Positions 39,816 to 48,094 of a stretch of DNA of 64,000 bases are shown one piece after another. The DNA is from Nocardia nova. GTDB taxonomy: Bacteria > Actinomycetota > Actinomycetes > Mycobacteriales > Mycobacteriaceae. The stretch is taken from positions 20,330 to 84,329 of the forward strand of contig NZ_PSZE01000030.1 in the NCBI RefSeq assembly GCF_002933465.1. Direction: 5' to 3'. The position numbers and the translations under genes are program-made. Each line of letters begins with the position of its first letter. Position 1 is the first letter of the stretch. The notes under the pieces were generated by a model. That model searched no databases. It saw only the letters and a list, made by a program, of their open reading frames with translations, and was not told where the DNA came from.

Positions 39816-40973
39816 TCAGCGCTGCGGCGGAATCGGCGCGGGGGCCGCACCCGGCAGCGGCGCCGGGGTGGAACGCCCGGAACTCGGCGGCGGCACCGGC
39901 GCCTGGCCGTCGATCAGCACATCGCCCTTGGCCGATCCGGTGATCGTCGCGAAACCGTCCTGAGAGCCCTTGCCCACCAGGCAATTCAGCTTATGGCTGC
40001 CGACCAGCCAGCTGCGGGCGTCGAGGTTGTCCCAGAAGATGGTCAGCGTCTTGTTGATCAGCACGTCCTGACCGCCGAGGTAATCGCCTGCGGCGCGGCC
40101 ACATTCGTCCTGCATGAACTTGTCCTGATCGGCGTTGGCCGGCGGGCCGCCGGTGAAGTGGGTGCCGAGATCCACCGTCGACATCACCTCATAGGCGTGC
40201 GGCTGGCCGCAGGGGACCGGTTCGTTGGTGGGCAGGTTCTGATTGATGCCGATGCAGGTGCCCGGATCGAAGACGCGGGACTGGTCGCTGTCGCGCACCC
40301 GCCCCACGGTCTGCTGGGTGGCGCTGCCCGTGGCGCTCACCAACTGCAACCCGCACCGGATGGTCCGATCGCCATTGCGCCAGCCCGGTTCACCCGGGTT
40401 GACCATGCCGACCACGAACCGCCCCCGCGGGTCGAGCCGGCCACCGAGGTAGGCGGCCGCGGCCGATGCGCAGTGTTCGTCGCGCAGCTCGCCGAAGCGC
40501 AGCGAATCGGGGAAGGCCGAGCCCGGCCCGAATTCGCGACCCGGATATTTGCTCAGGTCGATGTCGGCGGTGACCTCGAACAGATGTTTGTCGGCGCAGT
40601 TGACCTTGGTCAGGTCCAGGGTTTTGGTGCTGGTCCAGGTGAGGCAGTCGCCGGTCTTGGCGGCGCCGAAGGCGGCGTCGGCACGGCCGGCGGGCGGTTT
40701 GCCCGATCCCGGATCGTGCGCCTCCAGCCCGTGCGAACTGCGAAACCCCGAGATGGACAGCGTCACCAGCGCCGCTACCACGGCACCGACGGCGACCGCG
40801 AGCAATCCCCACCGCAGCCGATGCGGATGCAACGCCTTGCCATCCTGCCCCAAGCGATTTCCGGCGCCCGACAACGGGCGGCGACGTTTCGCCCCGGCAC
40901 GCCTGCGGCGAGGCGTGTCGGATTCTTCGTTTCCCGGTTCCGGCGCCGCTGGCGCCCCATCGTCGGAGGACAT
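39816..40973 (-). CDS. Septum formation family membrane protein
   Basis: A 385-residue protein with a basic cytoplasmic N-terminus, one membrane helix (RWGLLAVAVGAVVAALVTLS) and an extracellular part. That part holds repeated cysteine-containing modules of the septum-formation type: TGDCLTWTS, VNCADKHLFEVTADIDL, then CIGINQNLPTNEPVPCGQPH and HAYEVMSTVDL. The C-terminus is proline-rich. It corresponds in position to Rv3835. A role at the division site is implied by the family name but not shown. A perfect palindrome with an embedded mini-ORF lies eight bases before its ATG. Confidence 0.85.
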   Translation of the reverse strand: MSSDDGAPAAPEPGNEESDTPRRRRAGAKRRRPLSGAGNRLGQDGKALHPHRLRWGLLAVAVGAVVAALVTLSISGFRSSHGLEAHDPGSGKPPAGRADAAFGAAKTGDCLTWTSTKTLDLTKVNCADKHLFEVTADIDLSKYPGREFGPGSAFPDSLRFGELRDEHCASAAAAYLGGRLDPRGRFVVGMVNPGEPGWRNGDRTIRCGLQLVSATGSATQQTVGRVRDSDQSRVFDPGTCIGINQNLPTNEPVPCGQPHAYEVMSTVDLGTHFTGGPPANADQDKFMQDECGRAAGDYLGGQDVLINKTLTIFWDNLDARSWLVGSHKLNCLVGKGSQDGFATITGSAKGDVLIDGQAPVPPPSSGRSTPAPLPGAAPAPIPPQR

Positions 40974-40981
40974 CGCCGTCC

Positions 40982-41015
40982 ATCATGGCAGGCCCCGCAC
41001 GGGGCCTGCCATGAT
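40982..41015. promoter_or_regulatory. Perfect 15-bp-arm palindrome in a divergent intergenic region
   Basis: ATCATGGCAGGCCCC (40982-40996), a GCAC loop and the exact complement (41001-41015). It sits between the divergent septum-formation gene (start 40973) and serS (start 41079), so no gene runs into it as a terminator. On either strand it contains an ATG-to-TGA frame of nine codons. It would form a hairpin in the leader of the septum gene. Confidence 0.75.
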
Positions 41016-41078
41016 CGGTTCGGATTTCACCGGATCCTCAGAAAATGCGGTGGACACCTCCCACTAGGCTGATTGTCC

Positions 41079-42341
41079 ATGATCGACCTCCGATTCCTGC
41101 GCGAGAATCCCGAAGCGGTCCGTGCCTCGCAGCGTGCCCGCGGTGAGGACCCGGCGCTGGTGGATGCCCTGCTCGAGGCGGATGCCGCCCGCCGCGCCGC
41201 GGTCGCGACGGCGGACAACCTGCGCGCGGAACAGAAGACGCTGGGTAAGAAGGTCGGTAAGGCGTCCCCGGATGAGCGCGCGACGCTGCTGGCGCATGCG
41301 CAGGAGTTGTCGGCGAAGGTGAAGGAGGCCGAGGCCGCCGAGAACGCGGCCGACGCCGAACTGGACACCGCCCACCGCGCGATCTCGAACGTCGTGCAGG
41401 AGGGCGCGCCCGCGGGCGGCGAGGACGATTTCGTGCTGCTCGAAACAGTGGGCACTCCCACCGAATTCGACTTTTCCCCGCGCGACCATCTCGACCTCGG
41501 TGAGGCGCTCGGGCTGATCGATATGGAACGTGGCGCCAAGGTCTCGGGCGCCCGCTTCTACTTCCTGACCGGCTACGGCGCCCTGCTGCAACTGGGCCTG
41601 CTGCAACTCGCGGCCCAGCGCGCGGTCGCCAACGGCTTCACGATGATGATCCCGCCGGTGCTGGTGCGGCCGGAGATCATGGCCGGAACGGGATTCCTGG
41701 GCCAGCATTCGGCCGAGGTCTATCACCTCGACGACGACGATCTGTACCTGGTCGGCACCTCGGAGGTCCCGCTGGCCGGCTACCACTCGGGCGAGATCCT
41801 CGACCTGAGCGACGGGCCGAAGCGCTATGCCGGCTGGTCGTCGTGCTTCCGCCGCGAGGCCGGCAGCTACGGCAAGGACACCCGTGGCATCATCCGCGTA
41901 CACCAGTTCGACAAGGTCGAGATGTTCGTCTACTGCCGGCCCGAGGACGCCGACGCCGAACACCGCCGCCTGCTGGACTGGGAGAAGGAGATGCTCGCCG
42001 CGATCGAGGTCCCGTATCGGGTCATCGATGTGGCAGGTGGCGATCTCGGCAGTTCGGCCGCCCGCAAATTCGACTGCGAGGCCTGGGTGCCGACCCAGCA
42101 GAACTATCGCGAACTCACCTCGACCTCGAACTGCACCACCTTCCAGGCCCGCCGCTTGTCGGTGCGCTACCGGGACGAGAACGGCAAGCCACAGATCGCC
42201 GCGACCCTCAACGGCACCCTCGCGACCACTCGGTGGATCGTCGCGTTATTGGAAAATCACCAGCAGGCGGACGGCTCGGTCAGGGTGCCCGCCGCGCTGG
42301 TCCCGTTCGTGGGCCGCGAGGTGCTCGAGCCGCCGCGGTAG
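41079..42341 (+). CDS. serS: Seryl-tRNA synthetase
   Basis: A 420-residue class II aminoacyl-tRNA synthetase charging tRNA-Ser and tRNA-Sec. The N-terminal antiparallel coiled-coil arm that holds the tRNA spans about residues 25-105. Class II motifs follow: motif 1 around GFTMMIPPVLVRPEIM, motif 2 at CFRREAGSYGKDTRGIIRVH and motif 3 at LNGTLATTRWIVALLENHQ. The serine-binding loop TSEVPLAGYH is present. The start is ATG 41079, length normal. The last codons (CCG CCG CGG TAG) form the first unit of a 23-bp tandem repeat running into the intergenic space. Confidence 0.97.
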   Translation: MIDLRFLRENPEAVRASQRARGEDPALVDALLEADAARRAAVATADNLRAEQKTLGKKVGKASPDERATLLAHAQELSAKVKEAEAAENAADAELDTAHRAISNVVQEGAPAGGEDDFVLLETVGTPTEFDFSPRDHLDLGEALGLIDMERGAKVSGARFYFLTGYGALLQLGLLQLAAQRAVANGFTMMIPPVLVRPEIMAGTGFLGQHSAEVYHLDDDDLYLVGTSEVPLAGYHSGEILDLSDGPKRYAGWSSCFRREAGSYGKDTRGIIRVHQFDKVEMFVYCRPEDADAEHRRLLDWEKEMLAAIEVPYRVIDVAGGDLGSSAARKFDCEAWVPTQQNYRELTSTSNCTTFQARRLSVRYRDENGKPQIAATLNGTLATTRWIVALLENHQQADGSVRVPAALVPFVGREVLEPPR

Positions 42342-42408
42342 TGATGGCGGCACCGCCGCGGTAGTGATGGCGGCACCGCCGCGGTAGTGATGGCGGCACC
42401 GCCGCGGT
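42331..42408. repeat. 23-bp tandem repeat starting in the serS stop codon region
   Basis: Units begin at 42331, 42354, 42377 and (partial) 42400. Each starts CGCCGCGGTAGTGATGGCGG, followed by CAC. The first unit contains the final two serS sense codons and the stop TAG. The copies look identical. Confidence 0.9.
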
Positions 42409-42473
42409 GACCTCGGCCTCGAATCCGGCGGTTGTCACTACTGCTATGCACCGCGTTGTCTAGGCTGGATGGC

Positions 42474-44345
42474 GTGCGAGGACTCGGGTCTCGCGGCGAT
42501 ATCCGCACGCAGGTTCGGGCGGCATCGGCGCTGGCGACGGCAATGCTCATGGCTCGGACCACCGGGGCGTTCTACGTCATGGGTGGGGTCCTGGGCTTGC
42601 TGATCACTGCCATCGCACCGGGGAACGAGGGCAACCGTCCGCTGGTCGGCTCGGCCGCTGTGGTCGCGCTGTTGCTCGGCGTGAGCCTGCTGATCTGGGG
42701 TCCTCGCCAGCCGCACTGGGCGCACCACGGGTATGTCGTGATGGCGACGGTGCTGGTCACCATCGCCGTGCACTGGTTCCCGAACACCATCGGCGCGATC
42801 ACGCTCGCCGCCTTCTACGTCTTCGTCGCCGCGGATGCCGCGATCTTCTTCACCTGGCGGCTGGCCGGGGCGCATGTGGCGCTCGCGGTCGTGCTCTGTC
42901 TGTGGGTGGTGCCGTCCCGGGGTCTGCCCTGGTGGTCGGGCATCATCCCGGCCGGAATCACGGTCGGCGCCGGCATCGTGGTCGGCATCCTCACCCGGAT
43001 GGCCTCGGACGCCGATATCGACACACTCACCGGGCTGTTGAACCGCCGCGGGTTCGATCGCGCGCTCAACAGCGCCATCGGGCATGCCGGGCGGACCGGT
43101 CAGGGACTCGCGTTGGTCCTGGTCGACCTGGACCGGTTCCAGAAGATCAACGATCATCTCGGCCATCGCGCCGGCGATGCCGTACTCCAGCGCGTCGGCG
43201 ACGCCTGGTCGAAGCTGCTGGGCCCGGATCAGGTGCTGGCCCGATACGGCGGCGATGCGTTCTCGCTGCTGTTGCCCAACACCACCGAACAGGCCGCGAT
43301 CCTGCTGACCGAACAGCTGCGTGCCGCGGTCACCACGGGATGTTCGGCGGGTGTCACCTCCTGGCAGCCCGGCGAATCCGGATCGCTGCTGGTCAGTCGC
43401 GCCGATGTGGGCCTGTACCGGGCCAAGCAGGCCGGGCGCAACCGCACGGTGCTGGAATCGTCGCGGCAGCTGCCGCTGGCGGTCGAACTGCGCGAGGCCA
43501 TCGATACCGGCGCGCTGGACGTGCACTACCAGCCCATCGTGAGCCTCGGTGAGGACGGCGCCCGAGCGGTCGGTGTGGAGGCGCTGCTGCGCTGGTCGTC
43601 CAACGCCCAGCCCGACGTCACCACCGAGGGGCTGATCCGGGTCGCCGAGGAATACGACCTGATCTCCGACCTCGACGAGCTGGTCCTGCGGCGTGCGTGT
43701 GCGGATGCGGCCCGGTTGCAACAGACCTTCGCCCAGCTCGATCTGACCCTGAACGTCAACGTCAGCGGTCTCGAATTGGCCGAGACCAACTACGCCGACC
43801 GGGTCTCCGGCATCCTCGCCGACACCGGCTGGCCCGCCGACCAACTCGTCCTCGAGGTCACCGAGAGCGAATTGGCCGCCGAATCCCAGACCGCCATCGC
43901 GAATCTGCACCGATTGCGCGGCAGCGGCGTTCGTATCGCCATCGACGATTTCGGCACCGGCTACTCCTCGCTGAGCCGGTTGGCCACCATCCCCAGCGAC
44001 ATCCTCAAGGTCGACCAGTCCTTCGTCGCCGCGATCCGCTCCGATTCGCCGGCGCCGCCGCTGCTGGGAGTGATTGCGGCGCTGAGCAAATCGCTGGATT
44101 TGCAGGTAATCGCCGAGGGTGTGGAAACGGAGTATCAGGCGGCCGTGCTGACCGAACTCGGCTTCGCGCTCGCCCAGGGCTATCACTACAGCGATTCGCA
44201 TCCGGTCTCCGAGCTGATCAGTGATATGAACTCCAACCGCGGGCTGGTCGGCGCCGGGACGACCGATCGGGATTTCGCTGCCAAGGGCTGGGTCCCGGTG
44301 GACAACAACGGTTTCGACCCGGAGGGCCTGGGCCATCGGGGCTGA
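42474..44345 (+). CDS. Membrane GGDEF/EAL protein, probable c-di-GMP phosphodiesterase
   Basis: A 623-residue signalling protein. Five or six membrane helices (to about residue 175) are followed by a GGDEF domain and an EAL domain. The GGDEF motif reads RYGGDAF, so the catalytic glutamate is missing, and the I-site RxxD is also absent. The EAL domain is intact: GVEALLRW, NVNVSG, EVTESEL, DDFGTGYSS and IAEGVETE. It therefore probably degrades cyclic di-GMP, with the GGDEF part acting as a GTP-sensing or structural module. The start is tentatively GTG 42474; ATG 42549 is an alternative. It follows the serS repeat array by 65 bases. Confidence 0.9.
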   Translation: MRGLGSRGDIRTQVRAASALATAMLMARTTGAFYVMGGVLGLLITAIAPGNEGNRPLVGSAAVVALLLGVSLLIWGPRQPHWAHHGYVVMATVLVTIAVHWFPNTIGAITLAAFYVFVAADAAIFFTWRLAGAHVALAVVLCLWVVPSRGLPWWSGIIPAGITVGAGIVVGILTRMASDADIDTLTGLLNRRGFDRALNSAIGHAGRTGQGLALVLVDLDRFQKINDHLGHRAGDAVLQRVGDAWSKLLGPDQVLARYGGDAFSLLLPNTTEQAAILLTEQLRAAVTTGCSAGVTSWQPGESGSLLVSRADVGLYRAKQAGRNRTVLESSRQLPLAVELREAIDTGALDVHYQPIVSLGEDGARAVGVEALLRWSSNAQPDVTTEGLIRVAEEYDLISDLDELVLRRACADAARLQQTFAQLDLTLNVNVSGLELAETNYADRVSGILADTGWPADQLVLEVTESELAAESQTAIANLHRLRGSGVRIAIDDFGTGYSSLSRLATIPSDILKVDQSFVAAIRSDSPAPPLLGVIAALSKSLDLQVIAEGVETEYQAAVLTELGFALAQGYHYSDSHPVSELISDMNSNRGLVGAGTTDRDFAAKGWVPVDNNGFDPEGLGHRG

Positions 44346-44408
44346 CCCGGGCGGCCGGGCGATTCGGGTCGCGGCATCGGCTCGTCCGGACCAACTACCG
44401 TGGCGGAT

Positions 44409-45383
44409 ATGACCGCAGTCCGTGAACGAACCGACGTGCGGCGCTGGATCGGCGTGGTGCTGGGCCTGTGCTGCGGCGCCGGTGTGGCGGTTCAGGCGCG
44501 GATCAACGGCGATCTCGGTGATCGGTTGAACGACGGAATCGCCGCGGCCGTCATCAGTTTCGGCTCCGGACTGATTCTGCTTCTGATCGTCGGCGGTTTC
44601 AGTGCGCGGATGCGCTCGGGCGTGGCCGCGATCCGCCGCTCGGTGCGCACCGGCCCGCTGCGATGGTGGCATCTGTTGGGTGGACTGTGCGGTGCGTTCT
44701 TCGTCGCGTGTCAAGGCTTGTCCGTGGCCACGATCGGCGTCACGGCCTTCACCATCGCCGTGGTCGCGGGCCAGTTGACCAGCGGACTCGTCGTGGACCG
44801 GGTGGGCGTGGGCCCGGCCGGTGTGACGCCCGTGACGCCGGTGCGACTCGGCGCGGCGGTACTGGCCGTCGGAGCGGTCGGTGTCGCCGCTCTGGGACGG
44901 TCCGGCGGCGAATCCGGATCCGGTGCAGGTGCGGCCTATCTGCTGGTCGCGCTGCCCGCGCTGGCGGGTCTCGGCCTGGCGTGGCAGCAGGCGGTCAACG
45001 GGCGGCTGGCGACCGTCGGCGGGCCCGTGCCCGCCACCACGATCAACTTCGCGACCGGAACCGTGGGCCTGCTGGTGGTGGAGGCGGCGCAGCTCGCGCG
45101 GATCGGTTGGCCCACCGGCTTTCCCACCGAACCGTGGCTCTATCTCGGCGGGGCGATCGGGGTTTTCTTCATCGCGGTGGCGGCGCTGATCGTGCGCTGG
45201 ATCGGAGTGCTCCTGTTCGGCCTGACCTCGGTGTCCGGCCAGCTCATCGGTTCGGTGGTCCTGGATGTCGTCGCGCCGACGGGCGCCCGGCTGTCGATGC
45301 TGACCGTCGCCGGCTGCGTACTGACGTTGCTCGCCGCCGCGATCGGCGTCCTCGGGCAGGGCCGCACCGCCGAACCGCACTGA
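44409..45383 (+). CDS. DMT-superfamily transporter, YdcZ (DUF606) type
   Basis: A 324-residue protein with about ten membrane helices in two tandem DUF606 halves. Each half begins with the same pattern: GLCCGAGVAVQARINGDLGD and LAWQQAVNGRLATVGGPV, including the conserved QxxxN. The family belongs to the drug/metabolite transporters; substrates are unknown. The start could be GTG 44400 or ATG 44409. It follows the GGDEF/EAL gene by 63 bases on the same strand and is followed by an SDR pseudogene. Confidence 0.87.
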   Translation: MTAVRERTDVRRWIGVVLGLCCGAGVAVQARINGDLGDRLNDGIAAAVISFGSGLILLLIVGGFSARMRSGVAAIRRSVRTGPLRWWHLLGGLCGAFFVACQGLSVATIGVTAFTIAVVAGQLTSGLVVDRVGVGPAGVTPVTPVRLGAAVLAVGAVGVAALGRSGGESGSGAGAAYLLVALPALAGLGLAWQQAVNGRLATVGGPVPATTINFATGTVGLLVVEAAQLARIGWPTGFPTEPWLYLGGAIGVFFIAVAALIVRWIGVLLFGLTSVSGQLIGSVVLDVVAPTGARLSMLTVAGCVLTLLAAAIGVLGQGRTAEPH

Positions 45384-45575
45384 TGTGGTCGAGGAGGCGA
45401 CCGAGGAGCAGATCCGCAGCTGCGCGCCCAGGGGCACGGCCGCATCCTCCAAGTCACCTCGATGGGAACCGTCGGCGGTATGGCCGCGGTCGGCTATTAC
45501 GGCGCCGGGAAGGCGGCGCTGATCTCGCTGACCGACGCTCTGGCGATGGAGGTCGAACGATTGGCACCCGGCTGA
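45384..45575 (+). pseudogene. Remnant of a short-chain dehydrogenase gene
   Basis: Translation of the second half gives HGRILQVTSMGTVGGMAAVG, then YYGAGKAALISLTDALAMEV, ending at a TGA (45573). This is the serine and YxxxK region of a classical SDR. The Rossmann N-terminus and the C-terminus are missing. The bases before it encode VVEEATEEQIRS in a different frame, the usual preceding SDR helix, so there is an internal deletion plus frameshift. No start codon or full fold remains. Confidence 0.75.
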
Positions 45576-45588
45576 TGGGCGGACGGGT

Positions 45589-45660
45589 GAACTATTCGTG
45601 CAAAGCTGAGCCGTCTGCGCGGAAATCCGCTCATTCGTCCAGGATTTGCACGAATAGTTC
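45589..45660. repeat. 72-bp inverted-repeat element, MITE-like
   Basis: Perfect 16-base terminal arms, GAACTATTCGTGCAAA (45589-45604) and its complement (45645-45660), enclose 40 bases with an inner hairpin (GCGGA-AA-TCCGC, 45619-45630). It sits between the SDR pseudogene and the 3' end of the MBL-Rieske gene. It lacks a T-run, so a plain terminator is less likely than a small mobile element or structured RNA. Confidence 0.7.
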
Positions 45661-45668
45661 GCCCTTGC

Positions 45669-47225
45669 TCACAACTTGCGGGAACGAAGTTCATGCCCCT
45701 TGGACGTCTTGCACCGCCCGGTCTCCAGATCCCACTGCCAGCCGTGCAGGTTGCAGGTGAGGGTATTGCCTTCCACCACACCGAATTTCGACAGATCAGC
45801 TTTGAGGTGCGGGCATCGGCGCTGCACCTCCCACCCTGCGAGCTCACACGAGGCGGAATCGTCGTGTGCCTCGGCGAACCAGCCGTCGGCATAGGCGATG
45901 CGCTCGTCGGTCAGGCATTTGAAGAAGGTGTAGAGGAATTCGTTGTAGCCGCCGATCCGCCACGCCTGGAAGCGGGTGGACAGGAAGATCGTGTTCACCC
46001 AGTCGGGCTCGTTGTCGCGCAGCACGGTACGCACCAGCTGCGGAGCGATGCGGAACCCGTAGCGGTACTTGCCTTCTCCCTCGATCGGCCCGCGCACCAG
46101 ACGCTTCGGGAAGTCCAGCACCACGGTCTCGTCGCCCATGACCAGCCCGACCGGATAGCCGATGCCATCACAGATCACATCGCTCTGCGCCATGATCGGC
46201 TCGAACAGCTCCCTGAGCTGGGGCAGCAGCGGCGTTCCGTCTTCGGTTGCCCAGGAAGCCTTCTCGCGCTCCAGCACCGGCGCCATGCGCTGTGCCATCC
46301 GCTCGATGTAGCCAGCCTTGTCGTCGTAGATCTCGGCCGGGTCGAACGGATGGGTCAGCTCGAGTTCCTTACCTCGCACATCCGCGACCGAGCCCGGAAT
46401 CATCAGCACGCCACCGGAATTCCCGTGGACGCGCATCTGCTCCAGGAAAACCATCTGGTCCGGGAAGATATTGCCGTTGTCGGCGGAGTAGCGGTTCTCC
46501 CCGTCGTCGTTCAGATAGCGCAGCTCGTCGTCGAGGAACACCGGCGGTCCGGCCGAGGGCACCACCCAGGTGGCGCCGACCTGCTCGATATAGCTGCGCG
46601 CACGGTCCATCCCGCGCTGACGCTTCTGCTTGCCGAAGTTCGCCTTGGTCTTGCTCGGGATGTCGTAGACCATCGGGTACCAGATGGCGCCCGAATACTG
46701 CAGCAGGTGGATATCGATATGTCCGAACTGCTCGTGCAGGACGTCCATATCCACCGGCCGCGCGTCGTTCATGTTGAAACACACGGTCTCGCGATCGGAG
46801 ACGACCAGACCCGAATCACCGATCGGCCCGTCGGCCGGCGCCCGCAGCGCGATGATCATGATGTCCAGTTCGTGCCCGTCCCGGCCGGTGATCGTGTGCT
46901 TGACCGAGTTCCGGGTCTCGAAGAACTTGTGAAAGCCCAGCTTCTCCAGCTCGCGCTGCAGATCCGGCACCGGATAGTCCGGCAGCAGGACGGTGGCGTC
47001 CTTGTTCACGTGGTCGAGCAGATTCTTCGCGTCGAAGTGGTCGCGGTGCAGGTGCGAGACATAGAGGAAATCGCAGTTGCCCAGCTCGTCCCAGTCCAGC
47101 CCGGTGTTGTCCGGGAACGGGACCCACGACGCGAAATAGGCCGGGTTGACCCACGGATCACAGAGGATCGTCCCGGCCGCGGTGCGGATGTGGAATCCGG
47201 CATGTCCGACGCTGGTGATCTGCAC
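45669..47225 (-). CDS. Metallo-beta-lactamase-fold protein with C-terminal Rieske domain
   Basis: A 518-residue two-domain protein. The N-terminal UlaG-like metallo-beta-lactamase fold has VGHAGFHIRT, the metal motif SHLHRDHFD and later ligands in the QYSGAIWYP region. The last 80 residues form a Rieske 2Fe-2S domain: CPHLKADL and CNLHGWQWDLETGRC provide Cys-X-His and Cys-X2-His. Redox coupling to hydrolase chemistry recalls CMP-Neu5Ac-hydroxylase-like proteins. The counterpart in M. tuberculosis is, from memory, Rv3818; function unknown. The start is GTG 47225 with AGGAGGGA upstream. Confidence 0.88.
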   Translation of the reverse strand: MQITSVGHAGFHIRTAAGTILCDPWVNPAYFASWVPFPDNTGLDWDELGNCDFLYVSHLHRDHFDAKNLLDHVNKDATVLLPDYPVPDLQRELEKLGFHKFFETRNSVKHTITGRDGHELDIMIIALRAPADGPIGDSGLVVSDRETVCFNMNDARPVDMDVLHEQFGHIDIHLLQYSGAIWYPMVYDIPSKTKANFGKQKRQRGMDRARSYIEQVGATWVVPSAGPPVFLDDELRYLNDDGENRYSADNGNIFPDQMVFLEQMRVHGNSGGVLMIPGSVADVRGKELELTHPFDPAEIYDDKAGYIERMAQRMAPVLEREKASWATEDGTPLLPQLRELFEPIMAQSDVICDGIGYPVGLVMGDETVVLDFPKRLVRGPIEGEGKYRYGFRIAPQLVRTVLRDNEPDWVNTIFLSTRFQAWRIGGYNEFLYTFFKCLTDERIAYADGWFAEAHDDSASCELAGWEVQRRCPHLKADLSKFGVVEGNTLTCNLHGWQWDLETGRCKTSKGHELRSRKL

Positions 47226-47386
47226 GAAGAAGTCCCTCCTGAACCCGGCTACCAGCCACCCAGGGTAGCGGTTGAACGGACTTCCTCGGCCTCAGGGCCG
47301 CTATTGCCTCGGCCGTCGCACCGGCGCAGTGTAGAGGTGCACGGTGGCGCCACCGGGGCGCTGCCCCGAGTACGGAGGAAGGGACC

Positions 47387-48013
47387 GTGTACGCACGTTC
47401 TACGACTATTCAAGCCAAGCTCTCCGCCATCGACGCCGGAATCGCGCATATGCGCGACGAGGTGATGCCGGCCCTGGAGAACATGCCCGGCTGCGTCGGG
47501 ATGTCGTTGCTGGTCGACCGCCGATCCGGTCGCTGCATCGCGACGACCTCGTGGGAGTCCGAGGACATGATGCGCGAGAGCGCCGATCGGGTGCGCTCGC
47601 TGCGTGATCGCGCCGTCCGGCTGCTCGGTGCCGAGTCGGCACGGGTCGAGCAGTGGGAGGTCGCGGTCATGCACCGTGATCATCGCCTGCCCGAAGGCGC
47701 ATGTGCCCAGCTCACGTGGGCGAAGTCCGACGATCCGAGCCGGTTCGACACGGCGATCGAGACCTACAAGTCCATGGCGTCGTCGCAGCTGGAACAGATC
47801 CCCGGGTTCTGCAGCACCAGTCTGCTGGTCGATCGGTCGAGCGGACGCGGTGTCGCGTGCGAGACCTTCGACAGCATCGACGCGGTCGAACGCAATCGCG
47901 AGCAGCTTGCCGCCCTGCGCCGCGAGGGAACCCGTCGAGCAGGCGTCGACGTGCTCGAAGTCGGCGATTTCGAAGTCGCCCTCGCGCATCTGCGCGTCCC
48001 CGAACTGGTCTGA
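47387..48013 (+). CDS. Duplicated ABM-like (dimeric alpha-beta barrel) protein
   Basis: A 208-residue protein made of two homologous halves. Half one has GCVGMSLLVDRRSGRCIATT and EQWEVAVMHR; half two has GFCSTSLLVDRSSGRGVACE and GDFEVALAHLR. Each half fits a ferredoxin-like antibiotic-biosynthesis-monooxygenase (ABM) fold, so one chain would form a pseudo-dimeric barrel. Such proteins bind haem or oxidise aromatic substrates, or act as stress proteins. The start is GTG 47387 with GGAGGAAGG upstream. It is divergent from the MBL-Rieske gene across 161 bases. Confidence 0.75.
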   Translation: MYARSTTIQAKLSAIDAGIAHMRDEVMPALENMPGCVGMSLLVDRRSGRCIATTSWESEDMMRESADRVRSLRDRAVRLLGAESARVEQWEVAVMHRDHRLPEGACAQLTWAKSDDPSRFDTAIETYKSMASSQLEQIPGFCSTSLLVDRSSGRGVACETFDSIDAVERNREQLAALRREGTRRAGVDVLEVGDFEVALAHLRVPELV

Positions 48014-48094
48014 GGGCAGGCGGGCCGTCGTCGCGCCGCTGCCGGCTCGGGCGGTCGCGGGCTACCGCAACGATGCCGGCCCGCTTTCCACGCA

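Noticed and set aside
42444..45452. 1002-codon open frame on the minus strand
   Set aside because: It is antisense to the GGDEF/EAL and YdcZ genes; its composition (Arg, Gln, Gly, His-rich) is typical of a high-GC shadow frame with no domain.
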